Shown here: positions 1 to 8,135 of the stretch, piece after piece | Layout: every line of letters starts with the position of its first letter | Numbering within the stretch: position 1 is the stretch's first letter | Assembly (NCBI RefSeq): GCF_004745865.1 | Contig: NZ_SRKZ01000007.1 | Span: forward strand, 62,001 to 126,000 | DNA length: 64,000 nt | Source of the DNA: Hymenobacter wooponensis | Lineage (GTDB): Bacteria; Bacteroidota; Bacteroidia; Cytophagales; Hymenobacteraceae | Reading direction: 5' to 3' | Notes under the pieces: generated by a model | The model's database searches: none | What the model was told of the DNA's origin: nothing | Seen by the model: only the letters and a program-made list of their open reading frames with translations | Program-made: the position numbers and the translations under genes

Positions 1-165
1 CCCGCCGACCCTGACCGCTTTGTGCGCTTGGGTGCCTTTGTGAAAGCTGCCGAAACCCAAGGCTGGAGTGAAGCCGAAGTACAGTTTGTGATTGATGAGC
101 TGGTAGAAGCCCGCGACGAAGCCGAGGTTACCCTCATCCTGGAAGATTATACCCAGCGCCGATAA
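1..165 (+). CDS. C-terminal 54 residues of a gene cut by the window edge
   Basis: The frame is open from base 1 and ends at TAA 163-165. The tail reads from PADPDRFVRLGAFVKAAETQ to a final DYTQRR and is acidic and probably helical (E-A-E-V-Q-F-V-I-D-E-L-V-E-A-R-D-E-A-E-V). I do not recognise the family, and the start lies outside the window. A strong hairpin terminator follows about 75 bases downstream, which fits this being the last gene of a transcript. Confidence 0.6.
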   Translation, partial: PADPDRFVRLGAFVKAAETQGWSEAEVQFVIDELVEARDEAEVTLILEDYTQRR

Positions 166-240
166 GCTTCGCTTCCTGCAGTAAAGAGACAAGTTCACTG
201 CCAACCATCATCGAGCCGGGTAAGTGGCCTAGAAACGTGA

Positions 241-283
241 AGCCCGGTGGGAGTCAGCTAGCTGACTCCCACCGGGCTTTTTT
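241..283 (+). terminator. Rho-independent terminator after the partial gene
   Basis: A perfect palindrome (AGCCCGGTGGGAGTCAGC, TA, then its complement) is followed by six T on the plus strand. No T run lies on the other side, so it terminates plus-strand transcription. Confidence 0.85.
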
Positions 284-310
284 GGTCGGCATTCGTAGGC
301 CAGTACAGGG

Positions 311-727
311 TTACTTGCCTTTCTTCTTGGCCTTTACCTTGCCTTTGCCTCCGCTCATCTTGGCCTGCATAATGCTGTCTTGCTGAGCTTTATAAGAGGC
401 TGAAGTTAAGCGGCCGGTTAGTGATACATAGTCGCCTTCTTTCAGCGTAGTGGTGGTGCCGTCGCTCATGGTTACGGTACCATCTGCCCCGATTTTGGTA
501 CCGTTTACCAGCGTAGTTTCCGAGGTCAGCGCATCGGTGTGGGCGTCGCGCGTCATGATTACTTTACCGTCTTTCATCAGGAAGCCATCCTTCATGGTGG
601 CGCCCTTAATTACGACTTTCTGCTTGGGCTGCACGGCCTTGCGGGGCGGCATGGTGGTTTGCGCCTGAGCACTCAGGCTGGTGGCGCACAGCACAGCGGC
701 TACTGCCAGAATAACGTACTGCTTCAT
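311..727 (-). CDS. DUF6799-type exported protein
   Basis: The 138-residue protein has a clear signal peptide (about residues 1-22, ending SLSAQAQ). The mature part has repeated short motifs of the type MKDGFLMKDGKVIMT, LVNGTKIGADGTVTMSDG and TTLKEGDYVSLTG, which I recognise as the DUF6799 pattern of Bacteroidota secreted proteins. The C-terminus is a lysine/glycine-rich tail (GGKGKVKAKKKGK). Function is unknown; location is inferred to be periplasmic or secreted. It is a single gene on the minus strand, with its start divergent from the downstream dnaJ-like gene. Confidence 0.65.
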   Translation of the reverse strand: MKQYVILAVAAVLCATSLSAQAQTTMPPRKAVQPKQKVVIKGATMKDGFLMKDGKVIMTRDAHTDALTSETTLVNGTKIGADGTVTMSDGTTTTLKEGDYVSLTGRLTSASYKAQQDSIMQAKMSGGKGKVKAKKKGK

Positions 728-968
728 ACTAGTGAATGATGTTGGTGAGAGAGTAATAAACCAGCTAACTGGTGTGTAAAATACAAACTACGGCGCACGT
801 AGCTCCGCATTTTTGGCAGTAACCTCAATGGGCTGGAGTTCGTTTCAAAACGATAATCGTGCCCGTTTGGTACGGACCAGAACGATTTCTCCCCGACCAT
901 GAGCGGTTGGGCAAGGCAAGCCGGCTGCGCCGCACGCCCGTCCTTCTTTCTGCTTTTTATTCAACATC

Positions 969-1898
969 GTGGAATACAAAGACTACTACAAAATTCTGGA
1001 GCTCGATAAGTCGGCCACCAAAGAGCAGATTCGGAAGCAATACCGGAAACTGGCCCGCAAATACCACCCCGACGTGAACCCCAACGACCCGGAAGCGGAG
1101 CGCAAGTTCAAGGAGGTGAATGAGGCCAACGAGGTACTTAGCGATGATGAGAAACGCGCTAAATATGACCGCCTCGGCGCCGACTGGCAGCGCTACGAGC
1201 AGGCCGGCGCGGGCCGGGGGGCCGGCGGCTTCGACTGGTCGCAGTACGCGCAGGGTGGTGGGGGCGGCTTTGGCGGTTTCGAGGGCCAGGGCGGCGACCC
1301 ATTCGGCGGCGCCGACTTCTCCGATTTCTTCAGTTCCATGTTTGGGGGCATGGGTGGCAGCCAGGGCGGCAGTGCACGCCCACGCGCCGGCCAGGACTAC
1401 CAGGCCGAGCTGGAACTCACCCTGGAGGATGCCTACCAGGGTGGCCCCCGCACGCTTACCGTCAACGACAAAAAGCTGCGCATCAACATCCACCCCGGCG
1501 TGGAAGACGGCCAGACCATCCGGTTGCGCGACCAGGGTGCGCCGGGCCGCAACGGCGGGCCCAGCGGCTCCCTCTACATCACCATTCGGCTGCGCCCCGA
1601 TGCCCGCTATACCCGCACCGGCAACGACCTGACCATGGATGTACCCGTGAGCATTTACAAGGCTCTGTTGGGAGGCGAGCAGATTGTAGAAACGCTATCG
1701 GGACCGGTGAAAATCAATATCAAGCCCGAAACGCAGAACGGCACCCGCCTGCGCCTGCGCGGCAAGGGTTTCCCGGTGTATCGGCAGGAAGGCCAGTTCG
1801 GCGACCTGTACCTACGCCTGACCCTAACTCTGCCTCAGAACCTCACCGATCAGGAGAAAGACCTGTTCCGCCAGCTCGCTGCCCTGCGCCCCGAGTAG
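969..1898 (+). CDS. cbpA: DnaJ-class co-chaperone, CbpA type
   Basis: This is a J-domain co-chaperone that should stimulate DnaK ATPase and bind unfolded substrates. Residues 1-70 form the J domain with the HPD motif at 33-35 (KYHPDVNP). Residues about 82-140 are a Gly/Phe-rich linker, and about 145-305 are the two beta-barrel substrate-binding domains. The CxxCxGxG zinc repeats of DnaJ are absent, which makes it CbpA-like (309 residues, normal length). The start is GTG at 969, directly at the family's usual MEYKDYY N-terminus. A CbpM-like gene lies downstream, separated by a palindromic element. Confidence 0.88.
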   Translation: MEYKDYYKILELDKSATKEQIRKQYRKLARKYHPDVNPNDPEAERKFKEVNEANEVLSDDEKRAKYDRLGADWQRYEQAGAGRGAGGFDWSQYAQGGGGGFGGFEGQGGDPFGGADFSDFFSSMFGGMGGSQGGSARPRAGQDYQAELELTLEDAYQGGPRTLTVNDKKLRINIHPGVEDGQTIRLRDQGAPGRNGGPSGSLYITIRLRPDARYTRTGNDLTMDVPVSIYKALLGGEQIVETLSGPVKINIKPETQNGTRLRLRGKGFPVYRQEGQFGDLYLRLTLTLPQNLTDQEKDLFRQLAALRPE

Positions 1899-1927
1899 CC
1901 CACGAGTATTCCGAACCGACACAGTGC

Positions 1928-2008
1928 CTTGTCATTCCGACGCAGGCGGAATCTGGATAAAATCGAATACGGCTATGACCCAGATTTTTCCTGCGTTGGA
2001 ACGACAAG
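1928..2008. repeat. Palindromic intergenic element (GTCATTCCGACGCAGG family)
   Basis: The left arm, starting CTTGTCATTCCGACGCAGG, is complementary with a few mismatches to the right arm ending TGCGTTGGAACGACAAG. Total length is about 80 bases. It sits between cbpA and cbpM. The GTCATTCC start and GGAATCTGG internal part recur at 58754-58826, and a half copy appears near 19107. Confidence 0.75.
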
Positions 2009-2091
2009 CTTCTTGCTTGCTCCGTCAGCGTAAGTGCCACCTAGGCCAGTTGAACATCGTTTCTCCGTCCGCTTACCCTTGAAAACAGCTT

Positions 2092-2424
2092 ATGGATACC
2101 CACATCATCACGATTACCTTCCGCGACTGCGCCACCCGCTACGGGCTAAGTGAAGCCGATGTGCGGGAGTTCGTGGAGCTAGGTCTGTTGCACCCGGCCA
2201 CTAGCACCCCCAATGCCTTGGAAGAGGAGCCCGACCACCTGGCCCGGCTGGCCCGCCTGCACCATGAGCTTGGCCTGAGCAAAGACAGCCTGGAAGTGGT
2301 GCTGGCCATGCGCCAACGCATGCAACAACTACAGCAGGAACTACAGCTCCAACAGGCCCGCGTGCGCCAGCTAGAAAGGTTTCTGCGCGGCTCAGCACCC
2401 CTTCTGGATATTGATTTATTGTAA
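2092..2424 (+). CDS. cbpM: CbpM-like chaperone modulator (MerR-type fold)
   Basis: This 110-residue protein has an N-terminal MerR-like helix-turn-helix region (FRDCATRYGLSEADVREFVELGLL) and a C-terminal coiled coil rich in Q/L/E (about residues 70-97). Size, composition and position after a CbpA-type gene match CbpM, which in E. coli binds the J domain of CbpA and inhibits it. A MerR-type DNA-binding role is less likely because the gene is paired with cbpA and short. The pair is split by a palindromic element of about 80 bases, so both should share a transcript unless that element terminates it. Confidence 0.75.
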   Translation: MDTHIITITFRDCATRYGLSEADVREFVELGLLHPATSTPNALEEEPDHLARLARLHHELGLSKDSLEVVLAMRQRMQQLQQELQLQQARVRQLERFLRGSAPLLDIDLL

Positions 2425-2607
2425 GCTTAATCAGTGGCTTGCCTAGGCCAATACGGTTCAGCTTGCTGGAATTAGCCAGTCAGGTTGCTATCCGGCAGCT
2501 TCTGCGGGCCTAGTAAGGTAAGAGAAGTACAACTTTTCCGGCTTAGTATGGTATAAAGCCCCTAACTGACCTACAGATAGTTGATCTGCCACCTTTTTCC
2601 CCGTTAT

Positions 2608-4197
2608 ATGCTTCCACGCATTCCCCTATCTAAAGCCATAGCGCTGGGGTTATCAGCCTGGGCCCTGGCTCCACTGGCCTCGCATGCTCAGACTGCTGAC
2701 CGTAAAACGGCCATTGGTATCAACGTAAGCGCCATGCAGTACAAGGGCAACTTCGGTTCTGACTACTGGAACTGGAGCGAGAACAAGTATGCGCCCGGCA
2801 TTACCATCAGCCGCTACCTGACCAACGGTCTGGACCTGCAGCTGAGCGGTAATTATGTTGAGTTCAAGAAGAACACAGCCGCGGGCGCCCCTTACTTCGG
2901 CAGCAACTTCGCTACTAATGTGGTGAATGTGAACCTGGGCCTGAAATTCAAGCTCTTCAAGGAGGAGTCGTTCATCCGGCCTTACCTGCTGGCTGCTCCG
3001 GGCCTGACCTACATGAGCCGCGAAGGCACGCTCAACCGCAACAACACTATTACCCGCACCGACGAGGACAAGAACTATTTCGACCTGTTTGGGGCCGCTG
3101 GTTTGAGCTTCCGGTTGGGAGACGCAGCGAGCCTATTCGTGCAGACTGGGCAGCACATTCCGTTAGGCGCCAACATTGATGGCGTGCAGACCCGCGACGA
3201 CAACAAGTGGGACGACAAGTTCTTGCAGCATACCGTAGGCCTGAACATAAACTTAGGCAAAGCCAAGGATGAAGACGGCGACGGTGTACCTGACCGCAAA
3301 GACAAATGCCCCGGCACGCCCGCTGGCGTAGCAGTGGATGCCAACGGCTGCCCCCTAGATGGTGACGGCGACGGCGTTCCGGATTACCAGGACAAGTGCC
3401 CCACCGAGAAGGGCCTAGCAGCACTGGAAGGCTGCCCCGACCGTGACGGTGACGGCGTACGCGACGGCGACGACAAGTGCCCCGACACCCCCGGCAAAGC
3501 GGAGCTGCAAGGCTGCCCCGACTCGGACAACGACGGCGTAATTGACCAGAACGATAAGTGCCCCGATACTCCCGGCGGTGTGAAAGTAGATGCCAACGGC
3601 TGCCCCATTGACTCTGACGGCGACGGTGTGCCCGACTACCAAGACCGCTGCCCCAACCGTCCCGGTCCGGCCTCGAACAAAGGCTGCCCCGAGATGAAGA
3701 TTGAGGAGAAGAAGCGTCTGCAGGAAGCCACGAAGTTCATCCAGTTTGAGTTCAACAAGGCTACCCTGAAGCCTATCTCCTTCCCAACCCTCGACGGTCT
3801 GGTGCAGATCCTGAACGATTACCCGGATTACTTCCTCGGCATCTCGGCCCACGCCGACAACATCGGCAACGATGACTACAACCTGCGTCTGTCGGATGAG
3901 CGTGCTGCCTCGGCCCGCGCGTACATGCTCCGCAAGGGCATCCCTGAGAACCGTATTGTGTCGCACGGCTACGGTGAGAGCAAGCCTATTGCTGACAACA
4001 ACACCGAAGCAGGCCGCGCCCTCAACCGCCGCGTAGAGTTCGACGTGTACCTGCCCGGCGACCCGAACCCCGCCGAAACCAAGTACGGCCCGGCTCCCGA
4101 GATTCCGGCTGCTCCCGCTAAAGCCGCTCCGGCTCCCGCCAAAAAGGCACCCGTGAAGAAGGCTCCGGCCCGCAAGCCAGCCCCGCGCCGTAAGTAA
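2608..4197 (+). CDS. OmpA-family outer membrane protein with thrombospondin type-3 repeats
   Basis: The layout is signal peptide (ending ASHAQ), an N-terminal beta-barrel-like domain (about residues 25-210), a run of five to six calcium-binding type-3 repeats of the form DxDGDGVPDxxDKCPxTP (about 215-360), an OmpA C-terminal peptidoglycan-binding domain (FEFNKATLKP ... LRLSDERAASARAYMLRKGI ... GRALNRRVEF), and a Pro/Ala/Lys tail. It probably links the outer membrane to peptidoglycan. I chose ATG 2608 over the upstream TTG 2581 because it begins a normal signal peptide (MLPRIPLSKAIALGL). A strong terminator follows within 30 bases. Confidence 0.88.
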   Translation: MLPRIPLSKAIALGLSAWALAPLASHAQTADRKTAIGINVSAMQYKGNFGSDYWNWSENKYAPGITISRYLTNGLDLQLSGNYVEFKKNTAAGAPYFGSNFATNVVNVNLGLKFKLFKEESFIRPYLLAAPGLTYMSREGTLNRNNTITRTDEDKNYFDLFGAAGLSFRLGDAASLFVQTGQHIPLGANIDGVQTRDDNKWDDKFLQHTVGLNINLGKAKDEDGDGVPDRKDKCPGTPAGVAVDANGCPLDGDGDGVPDYQDKCPTEKGLAALEGCPDRDGDGVRDGDDKCPDTPGKAELQGCPDSDNDGVIDQNDKCPDTPGGVKVDANGCPIDSDGDGVPDYQDRCPNRPGPASNKGCPEMKIEEKKRLQEATKFIQFEFNKATLKPISFPTLDGLVQILNDYPDYFLGISAHADNIGNDDYNLRLSDERAASARAYMLRKGIPENRIVSHGYGESKPIADNNTEAGRALNRRVEFDVYLPGDPNPAETKYGPAPEIPAAPAKAAPAPAKKAPVKKAPARKPAPRRK

Positions 4198-4224
4198 TTC
4201 GGCCCCTGGCCTAGGCCACTCCTG

Positions 4225-4258
4225 AAAGCGGCCCGCTCACTTGAGCGGGCCGCTTTTT
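4225..4258 (+). terminator. Rho-independent terminator of the OmpA-family gene
   Basis: AAAGCGGCCCGCTCA pairs with TGAGCGGGCCGCTTT and is followed by a T run. The same GCGGCCCGCTC stem is used after the GH97 gene at 6783-6816. Confidence 0.9.
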
Positions 4259-4270
4259 TGTTTTTGCTAG

Positions 4271-4428
4271 CATTGAACGGCTACAGAGACGCGTATTCGC
4301 GTCTCGTCGTTGAAAGACAACATTTGAACGACTAGCTAGCACAATAGCCGTTGAATGATGTGAGGTAAATAACATCAGCACGCGAGGAGACACAAATATG
4401 TGTCTCTACGGCCGTTTATTACCTCAAC
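4271..4428. repeat. Two adjacent palindromic modules in a 400-base gene-free stretch
   Basis: Module 1 (4271-4357) has outer arms CATTGAACGGCTA and TAGCCGTTGAATG around an inner palindrome GAGACGCGTATTCGCGTCTC. Module 2 (4361-4428) has outer arms GAGGTAAATAA and TTTATTACCTC around GAGACACAAATATGTGTCTC. No coding frame is convincing. The rest of 4198-4603 holds only the upstream terminator and two GGCCTAG sites. Confidence 0.7.
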
Positions 4429-4603
4429 TTACCCACCTAAACTGGCCTAGCTGGTCAATAGCGCACAGGAACCCGGCAACGGCGCGGTAGCAACTTACCC
4501 AGGAAGAATAGAACTTGCCTGCCAGTAACTTTCCCTCAGTTTGATGACCTTGTTTGGCTGAAACTGAGCTTTCTCTAGTGCGCTACTTTCTCTTTCCCCA
4601 CCC

Positions 4604-6754
4604 ATGAAGGACCACTTCACTTCTAGGCCACTCTCCCTGCGGGGCCTGAGTCGCCACCTCCTACTGCTCGGCACCTGCCTTGTAAGCGGCTTGGCTAACG
4701 CCGAAGAAATTCAGTCGCCGAATAAGCAGCTGACCCTGGACTTCACCCTGCAGGCCGACGGCGTACCCACGTACAGCCTCACGTATAAGGGCCGGCCGGT
4801 CATCAAAACCAGCAAGCTAGGCCTGGAGCTGAAGAATGCCCCAGCCCTCACCAGCGGCTTCACAGTAGCCGACTCCAAAAGCACCACCTTCGATGAAACC
4901 TGGCAGCCAGTGTGGGGCGAGGTGAAGAGCATCCGTAACAACTACAACGAGTTGGCCGTCACGCTCAACCAGCCTGCCACCAGCCGCACGGTTATCGTGC
5001 ACTTCCGAGTGTTTAACGATGGCCTGGGTTTCCGCTACGAGTTCCCGCGTCAGCCCAAGCTTGACTACTTCACCATTAAGGAAGAGAAGTCGCAGTTTGC
5101 GCTGGCCGGCGACCATAAAGCGTTCTGGCTGCCCGGCGACTACGACACCCAGGAGTACAGCACCGTTACCAGCAACCTCTCGCAGGTGCGTGGGCTGATG
5201 AAGGAAGCCACCACCCCTAATGCGTCGCAAACACCCTTCTCCGCTACGGGCGTGCAGACGCCGCTCATGCTCAAGAGCAAGGACGGCCTCTACATCAACA
5301 TCCACGAAGCGGCTCTCATCGACTACTCCGCCATGCACCTGGAGCTCGACGATAAGAACTTCGTGCTGGAGTCGCACCTCACGCCCGACGCCGTGGGCGA
5401 CAAAGGCCTGATTCAGACCCCGGCCGTTTCGCCTTGGCGCACGGTGATTGTGAGTGATAAGGCGGGTGATATTCTGGAGTCGAAACTGGTGCTCAACCTC
5501 AATGAGCCCACCAAGTTCAAGGACGTGTCCTGGATTAAGCCCGTGAAGTACGTGGGCGTATGGTGGGAGATGATTACGGGCAAGAGCACGTGGTCGTACA
5601 CCAATCAGGAGAACATCAAGCTCGACGAAATTGACTACTCCAAGGTGAAGCCCAACGGCACCCACGGCGCCAACACGGCCCACGTGAAAGAATACATTGA
5701 CTTTGCCGCCAAGCATGGCTTTGATGGGGTGCTAGTGGAAGGCTGGAACACCGGCTGGGAAGACTGGTTCGGTAAGCACAAAGACTACGTGTTCGACTTC
5801 GTGACGCCCTACCCCGACTTCAACGTGCAAGAGCTGCAGCAATATGCGGCCAGCAAGAACGTGAAGATGATTATGCACCATGAAACCTCCGGCTCGGTGC
5901 GCAACTATGAGCGCCACCTCGATTCGGCCTTCCAGTTCATGAACAAGTACGGCTACAACGCCGTGAAAACCGGATACGTGGGTGACATTGTGCCCCTAGG
6001 CCACCACCACTACGACCAGTGGGTGAACAACCACTACCAGTACGTGCTGGAAAAAGCTGCTGAGCACAAGATCATGGTGAACGGCCACGAGGCCGTGCGC
6101 CCCACTGGCCTAGCGCGCACCTACCCTAACCTGATCGGCAACGAGGCCGCCCGCGGCACCGAGTATGAGGCCTTTGGCGGCAACAACGCCGACCATACCA
6201 CCATCCTACCCTTCACCCGCCTTATTGGCGGGCCCATGGACTATACGCCCGGTATCTTCCAAACCAAGGTTAGCGCCTACAACCCCAGCAACAACTCCTT
6301 CGTGCACACCACCTTGGCTCGGCAGCTGGCCCTGTACGTGACCATGTACAGCCCCCTGCAAATGGCCGCCGACCTGCCCGAAACCTACAACAAGCACCTC
6401 GACGCCTTCCAGTTCATCAAGGACGTAGCCGTAGATTGGGACGACTCCAAAGTACTGGAAGCCGAACCTGGCGACTACATTACCATTGCCCGCAAGGCCA
6501 AAGGCAAGAGCAGCTGGTTCGTGGGCAGCACCTGCGACGAACAGGGCCGCACCTCCAAAATCAACTTCAGCTTCCTCGACCCCGGCAAGAAGTACACCGC
6601 CACCATCTACGCCGACGGCAAAAACGCCCACTACGAGAAGAACCCCCAGGCCTACGCCATCCGCAAGATGACGGTGACCAACAAAACCAAACTCTCGCAG
6701 CTCTGCGCCCCCGGCGGCGGCTACGCCATTAGCCTCATGGAAGCTGGCAAGTAA
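4604..6754 (+). CDS. Glycoside hydrolase family 97 (SusB-like alpha-glucosidase)
   Basis: The 716-residue protein has an exported N-terminus (signal about 1-33, ending LANA) and three GH97 regions: an N-terminal beta-sandwich (to about 300), a TIM barrel (about 310-610) and a C-terminal beta-sheet domain. Barrel signatures include VGVWWEMITGKSTWSY, GFDGVLVEGWNTGWEDW, MIMHHETSG, NGHEAVRPTGL and GNEAARGTEYEAF. The HHE and NHEA/GNEA glutamates match those of the inverting, calcium-dependent SusB branch, so alpha-glucosidase action on alpha-glucans is expected in the periplasm. The gene stands alone with no SusC/D neighbours here, so the substrate is inferred from the family only. Confidence 0.9.
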   Translation: MKDHFTSRPLSLRGLSRHLLLLGTCLVSGLANAEEIQSPNKQLTLDFTLQADGVPTYSLTYKGRPVIKTSKLGLELKNAPALTSGFTVADSKSTTFDETWQPVWGEVKSIRNNYNELAVTLNQPATSRTVIVHFRVFNDGLGFRYEFPRQPKLDYFTIKEEKSQFALAGDHKAFWLPGDYDTQEYSTVTSNLSQVRGLMKEATTPNASQTPFSATGVQTPLMLKSKDGLYINIHEAALIDYSAMHLELDDKNFVLESHLTPDAVGDKGLIQTPAVSPWRTVIVSDKAGDILESKLVLNLNEPTKFKDVSWIKPVKYVGVWWEMITGKSTWSYTNQENIKLDEIDYSKVKPNGTHGANTAHVKEYIDFAAKHGFDGVLVEGWNTGWEDWFGKHKDYVFDFVTPYPDFNVQELQQYAASKNVKMIMHHETSGSVRNYERHLDSAFQFMNKYGYNAVKTGYVGDIVPLGHHHYDQWVNNHYQYVLEKAAEHKIMVNGHEAVRPTGLARTYPNLIGNEAARGTEYEAFGGNNADHTTILPFTRLIGGPMDYTPGIFQTKVSAYNPSNNSFVHTTLARQLALYVTMYSPLQMAADLPETYNKHLDAFQFIKDVAVDWDDSKVLEAEPGDYITIARKAKGKSSWFVGSTCDEQGRTSKINFSFLDPGKKYTATIYADGKNAHYEKNPQAYAIRKMTVTNKTKLSQLCAPGGGYAISLMEAGK

Positions 6755-6782
6755 GTTTTAGTGGCCTAGGCCTACTAAACAC

Positions 6783-6816
6783 AAGCGGCCCGCTCTACCA
6801 GAGCGGGCCGCTTTTT
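6783..6816 (+). terminator. Rho-independent terminator of the GH97 gene
   Basis: AAGCGGCCCGCTCT pairs with AGAGCGGGCCGCTT and is followed by T residues. It also lies just beyond the stop of the converging minus-strand gene. Confidence 0.88.
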
Positions 6817-6826
6817 GGTTTATTAC

Positions 6827-7186
6827 TTATGTTCTGTTCTTTACGTACTTGGCAAATTCTTCTTCCAGCATGCTCTCAGCTACATACTTATCCCGGAAGG
6901 CGCCGTACTCTGTTTCGGCAAAAGCAAATGCAGCCTCTACTGTGTCAAAATCCGTGGTTATTCCATAAGGTTCCTCCTCATCAAATGGGGTAAAGTCTGT
7001 TATGTCAAGATACCCCTCATCACTTTCGTCGAACACTTCATGGTACCTGATACCATAAGCTTTTTCTTCGTCAGCGTCTAGCGTGACAAATCTTAGAATA
7101 ACGTCTTCCCCTTCTTGTCGAGAAGATAGAATTTGAGCAAGTGGCTTTCCAGCACTGAGCCGAGCTTTTGCCTCACTTTCAAGCAT
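6827..7186 (-). CDS. Small acidic protein of unknown function
   Basis: This 119-residue soluble protein has no signal peptide or membrane segment and is very rich in Glu and Asp (DFTPFDEEEPYGITTDFDTVEAAFAFAETEYGAF). I do not recognise the family. Its DNA is clearly more AT-rich than the flanking genes, and it shares that property with the DUF2625 gene next to it. Together with the 17-bp ZIP-tail repeat at 7241 this suggests recent acquisition. Small acidic proteins in such places are sometimes immunity or anti-restriction proteins, but nothing in the sequence proves that. Confidence 0.6.
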   Translation of the reverse strand: MLESEAKARLSAGKPLAQILSSRQEGEDVILRFVTLDADEEKAYGIRYHEVFDESDEGYLDITDFTPFDEEEPYGITTDFDTVEAAFAFAETEYGAFRDKYVAESMLEEEFAKYVKNRT

Positions 7187-7240
7187 TTGTTTTGCTATTG
7201 CTATTATTAACCTAAAATGGCAGTTGTTTTTTCGGCTAGC

Positions 7241-7257
7241 CTACACCAAATCCACCA
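7241..7257. repeat. Copy 1 of a 17-bp direct repeat of the ZIP gene 3' end
   Basis: CTACACCAAATCCACCA is identical to 8119-8135, which is the end of the ZIP gene including its stop codon. Read on the minus strand, this copy also belongs to a small open tail LLTHKLLVDLV-stop, resembling the ZIP ending ALALLVDLV-stop. It may be an attachment-site-like duplication or the relic of an older ZIP 3' end. Confidence 0.7.
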
Positions 7258-7278
7258 AAAGCTTGTGCGTTAGCAGAT

Positions 7279-8082
7279 TCACTGTGAGCCGTCTAATTTA
7301 CGCTGCATATCCTGCTCAAAATTCCAAAGCTCCTGGATTGGCACAGTACCTCGTTTATCCTTGCCCACATTTTTCCCTTCTTTCGTGAATAGGAAAGGAT
7401 AACAAGCTAACCCTTGAGTACCCGTCAGGGCGCTAACTTCTTGCTCCCACCCTTTCCAGCGCAGGTTACGGTAATACCCCTTTAAATCGCCGGAGAAACA
7501 AAAAACCAGAAATTCAGAGTAAGTTTTATTCGTGGCTTCCCAGCGAAGATTGTCAGGAGCAAAATAGAAAATCTTGCCCAAGGTTTCTTGTCCGAATGCG
7601 CCACCATTAATGGCATAAAAGCCTCCTAATACATCATCCGCCACCAGTAGCATTCCTGCTGGCTTGTCTTGGTTCCAGCTCATAAGGGAGCGGTTCATTT
7701 TGGGGCTACCAGAGCCCAGTATCCGTAGCCACCCGTCATCAACGAGAATTCCTCCCGTCTCATAAATAACTGCGCCCATGGGCGAACGAGTTGTAACCTG
7801 GGCAGCAAGCAAAGCGCTATCGGCGCGAGCGGGTATTTTCGGTAATACTTGCACTTTATTCTTTGCCTCGCGCATCCATTGATTTACGAGTTCCCATCCT
7901 GGCTGTTGAAGATTAATTAACTCCGATAACGGCCGTTTAGCTGGTCCCTGCGCGTGCAGACTTGAGGTAACCATAACCGTACATAGCATGCCGAGGCAGC
8001 AGCTAAGTACACGGGTAGTGTTCAAATTACTTGGCACGAGAATGCTAATTGTTTGGCTAGCAGAAAAGATAATTAAACGCAC
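7279..8082 (-). CDS. DUF2625-family protein, exported
   Basis: The core (LINLQQPGWELVNQWMREA, then VTTRSPMGAVIYETGG, ILVDDGWLRILGSGSP, and the Gly-rich VLGGFYAINGGAFG) is typical of DUF2625, whose function is unknown. The frame permits an ATG start at 8082. A TTG at 8025 gives a more compact signal peptide (NTTRVLSCCLGM ... SSLHAQ), so the true start is uncertain. The gene is AT-richer than its neighbours and lies exactly between two copies of the ZIP 3' end, so horizontal gain is likely. No integrase or transposase is present. Confidence 0.75.
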   Translation of the reverse strand: MRLIIFSASQTISILVPSNLNTTRVLSCCLGMLCTVMVTSSLHAQGPAKRPLSELINLQQPGWELVNQWMREAKNKVQVLPKIPARADSALLAAQVTTRSPMGAVIYETGGILVDDGWLRILGSGSPKMNRSLMSWNQDKPAGMLLVADDVLGGFYAINGGAFGQETLGKIFYFAPDNLRWEATNKTYSEFLVFCFSGDLKGYYRNLRWKGWEQEVSALTGTQGLACYPFLFTKEGKNVGKDKRGTVPIQELWNFEQDMQRKLDGSQ

Positions 8083-8118
8083 TGATAAGCACGTAAACGC
8101 TACTATATCATTATTGAG

Positions 8119-8135
8119 CTACACCAAATCCACCA
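8119..8135. repeat. Copy 2 of the 17-bp direct repeat (3' end of the ZIP gene)
   Basis: The last 17 bases of the ZIP gene, on the minus strand TGGTGGATTTGGTGTAG, are repeated exactly at 7241-7257. The AT-richer DUF2625 segment lies between the two copies. Confidence 0.7.

Noticed and set aside
957..1493. Long minus-strand frame opposite the dnaJ-like gene
   Set aside because: It is the shadow of a real gene in GC-rich DNA: composition is Ala/Val/Gly/Leu-biased, there is no motif, and the plus-strand gene has a convincing J domain.
4817..5716. 299-residue minus-strand frame inside the GH97 gene
   Set aside because: It overlaps completely a well-supported enzyme and has no signal, domain or start context.
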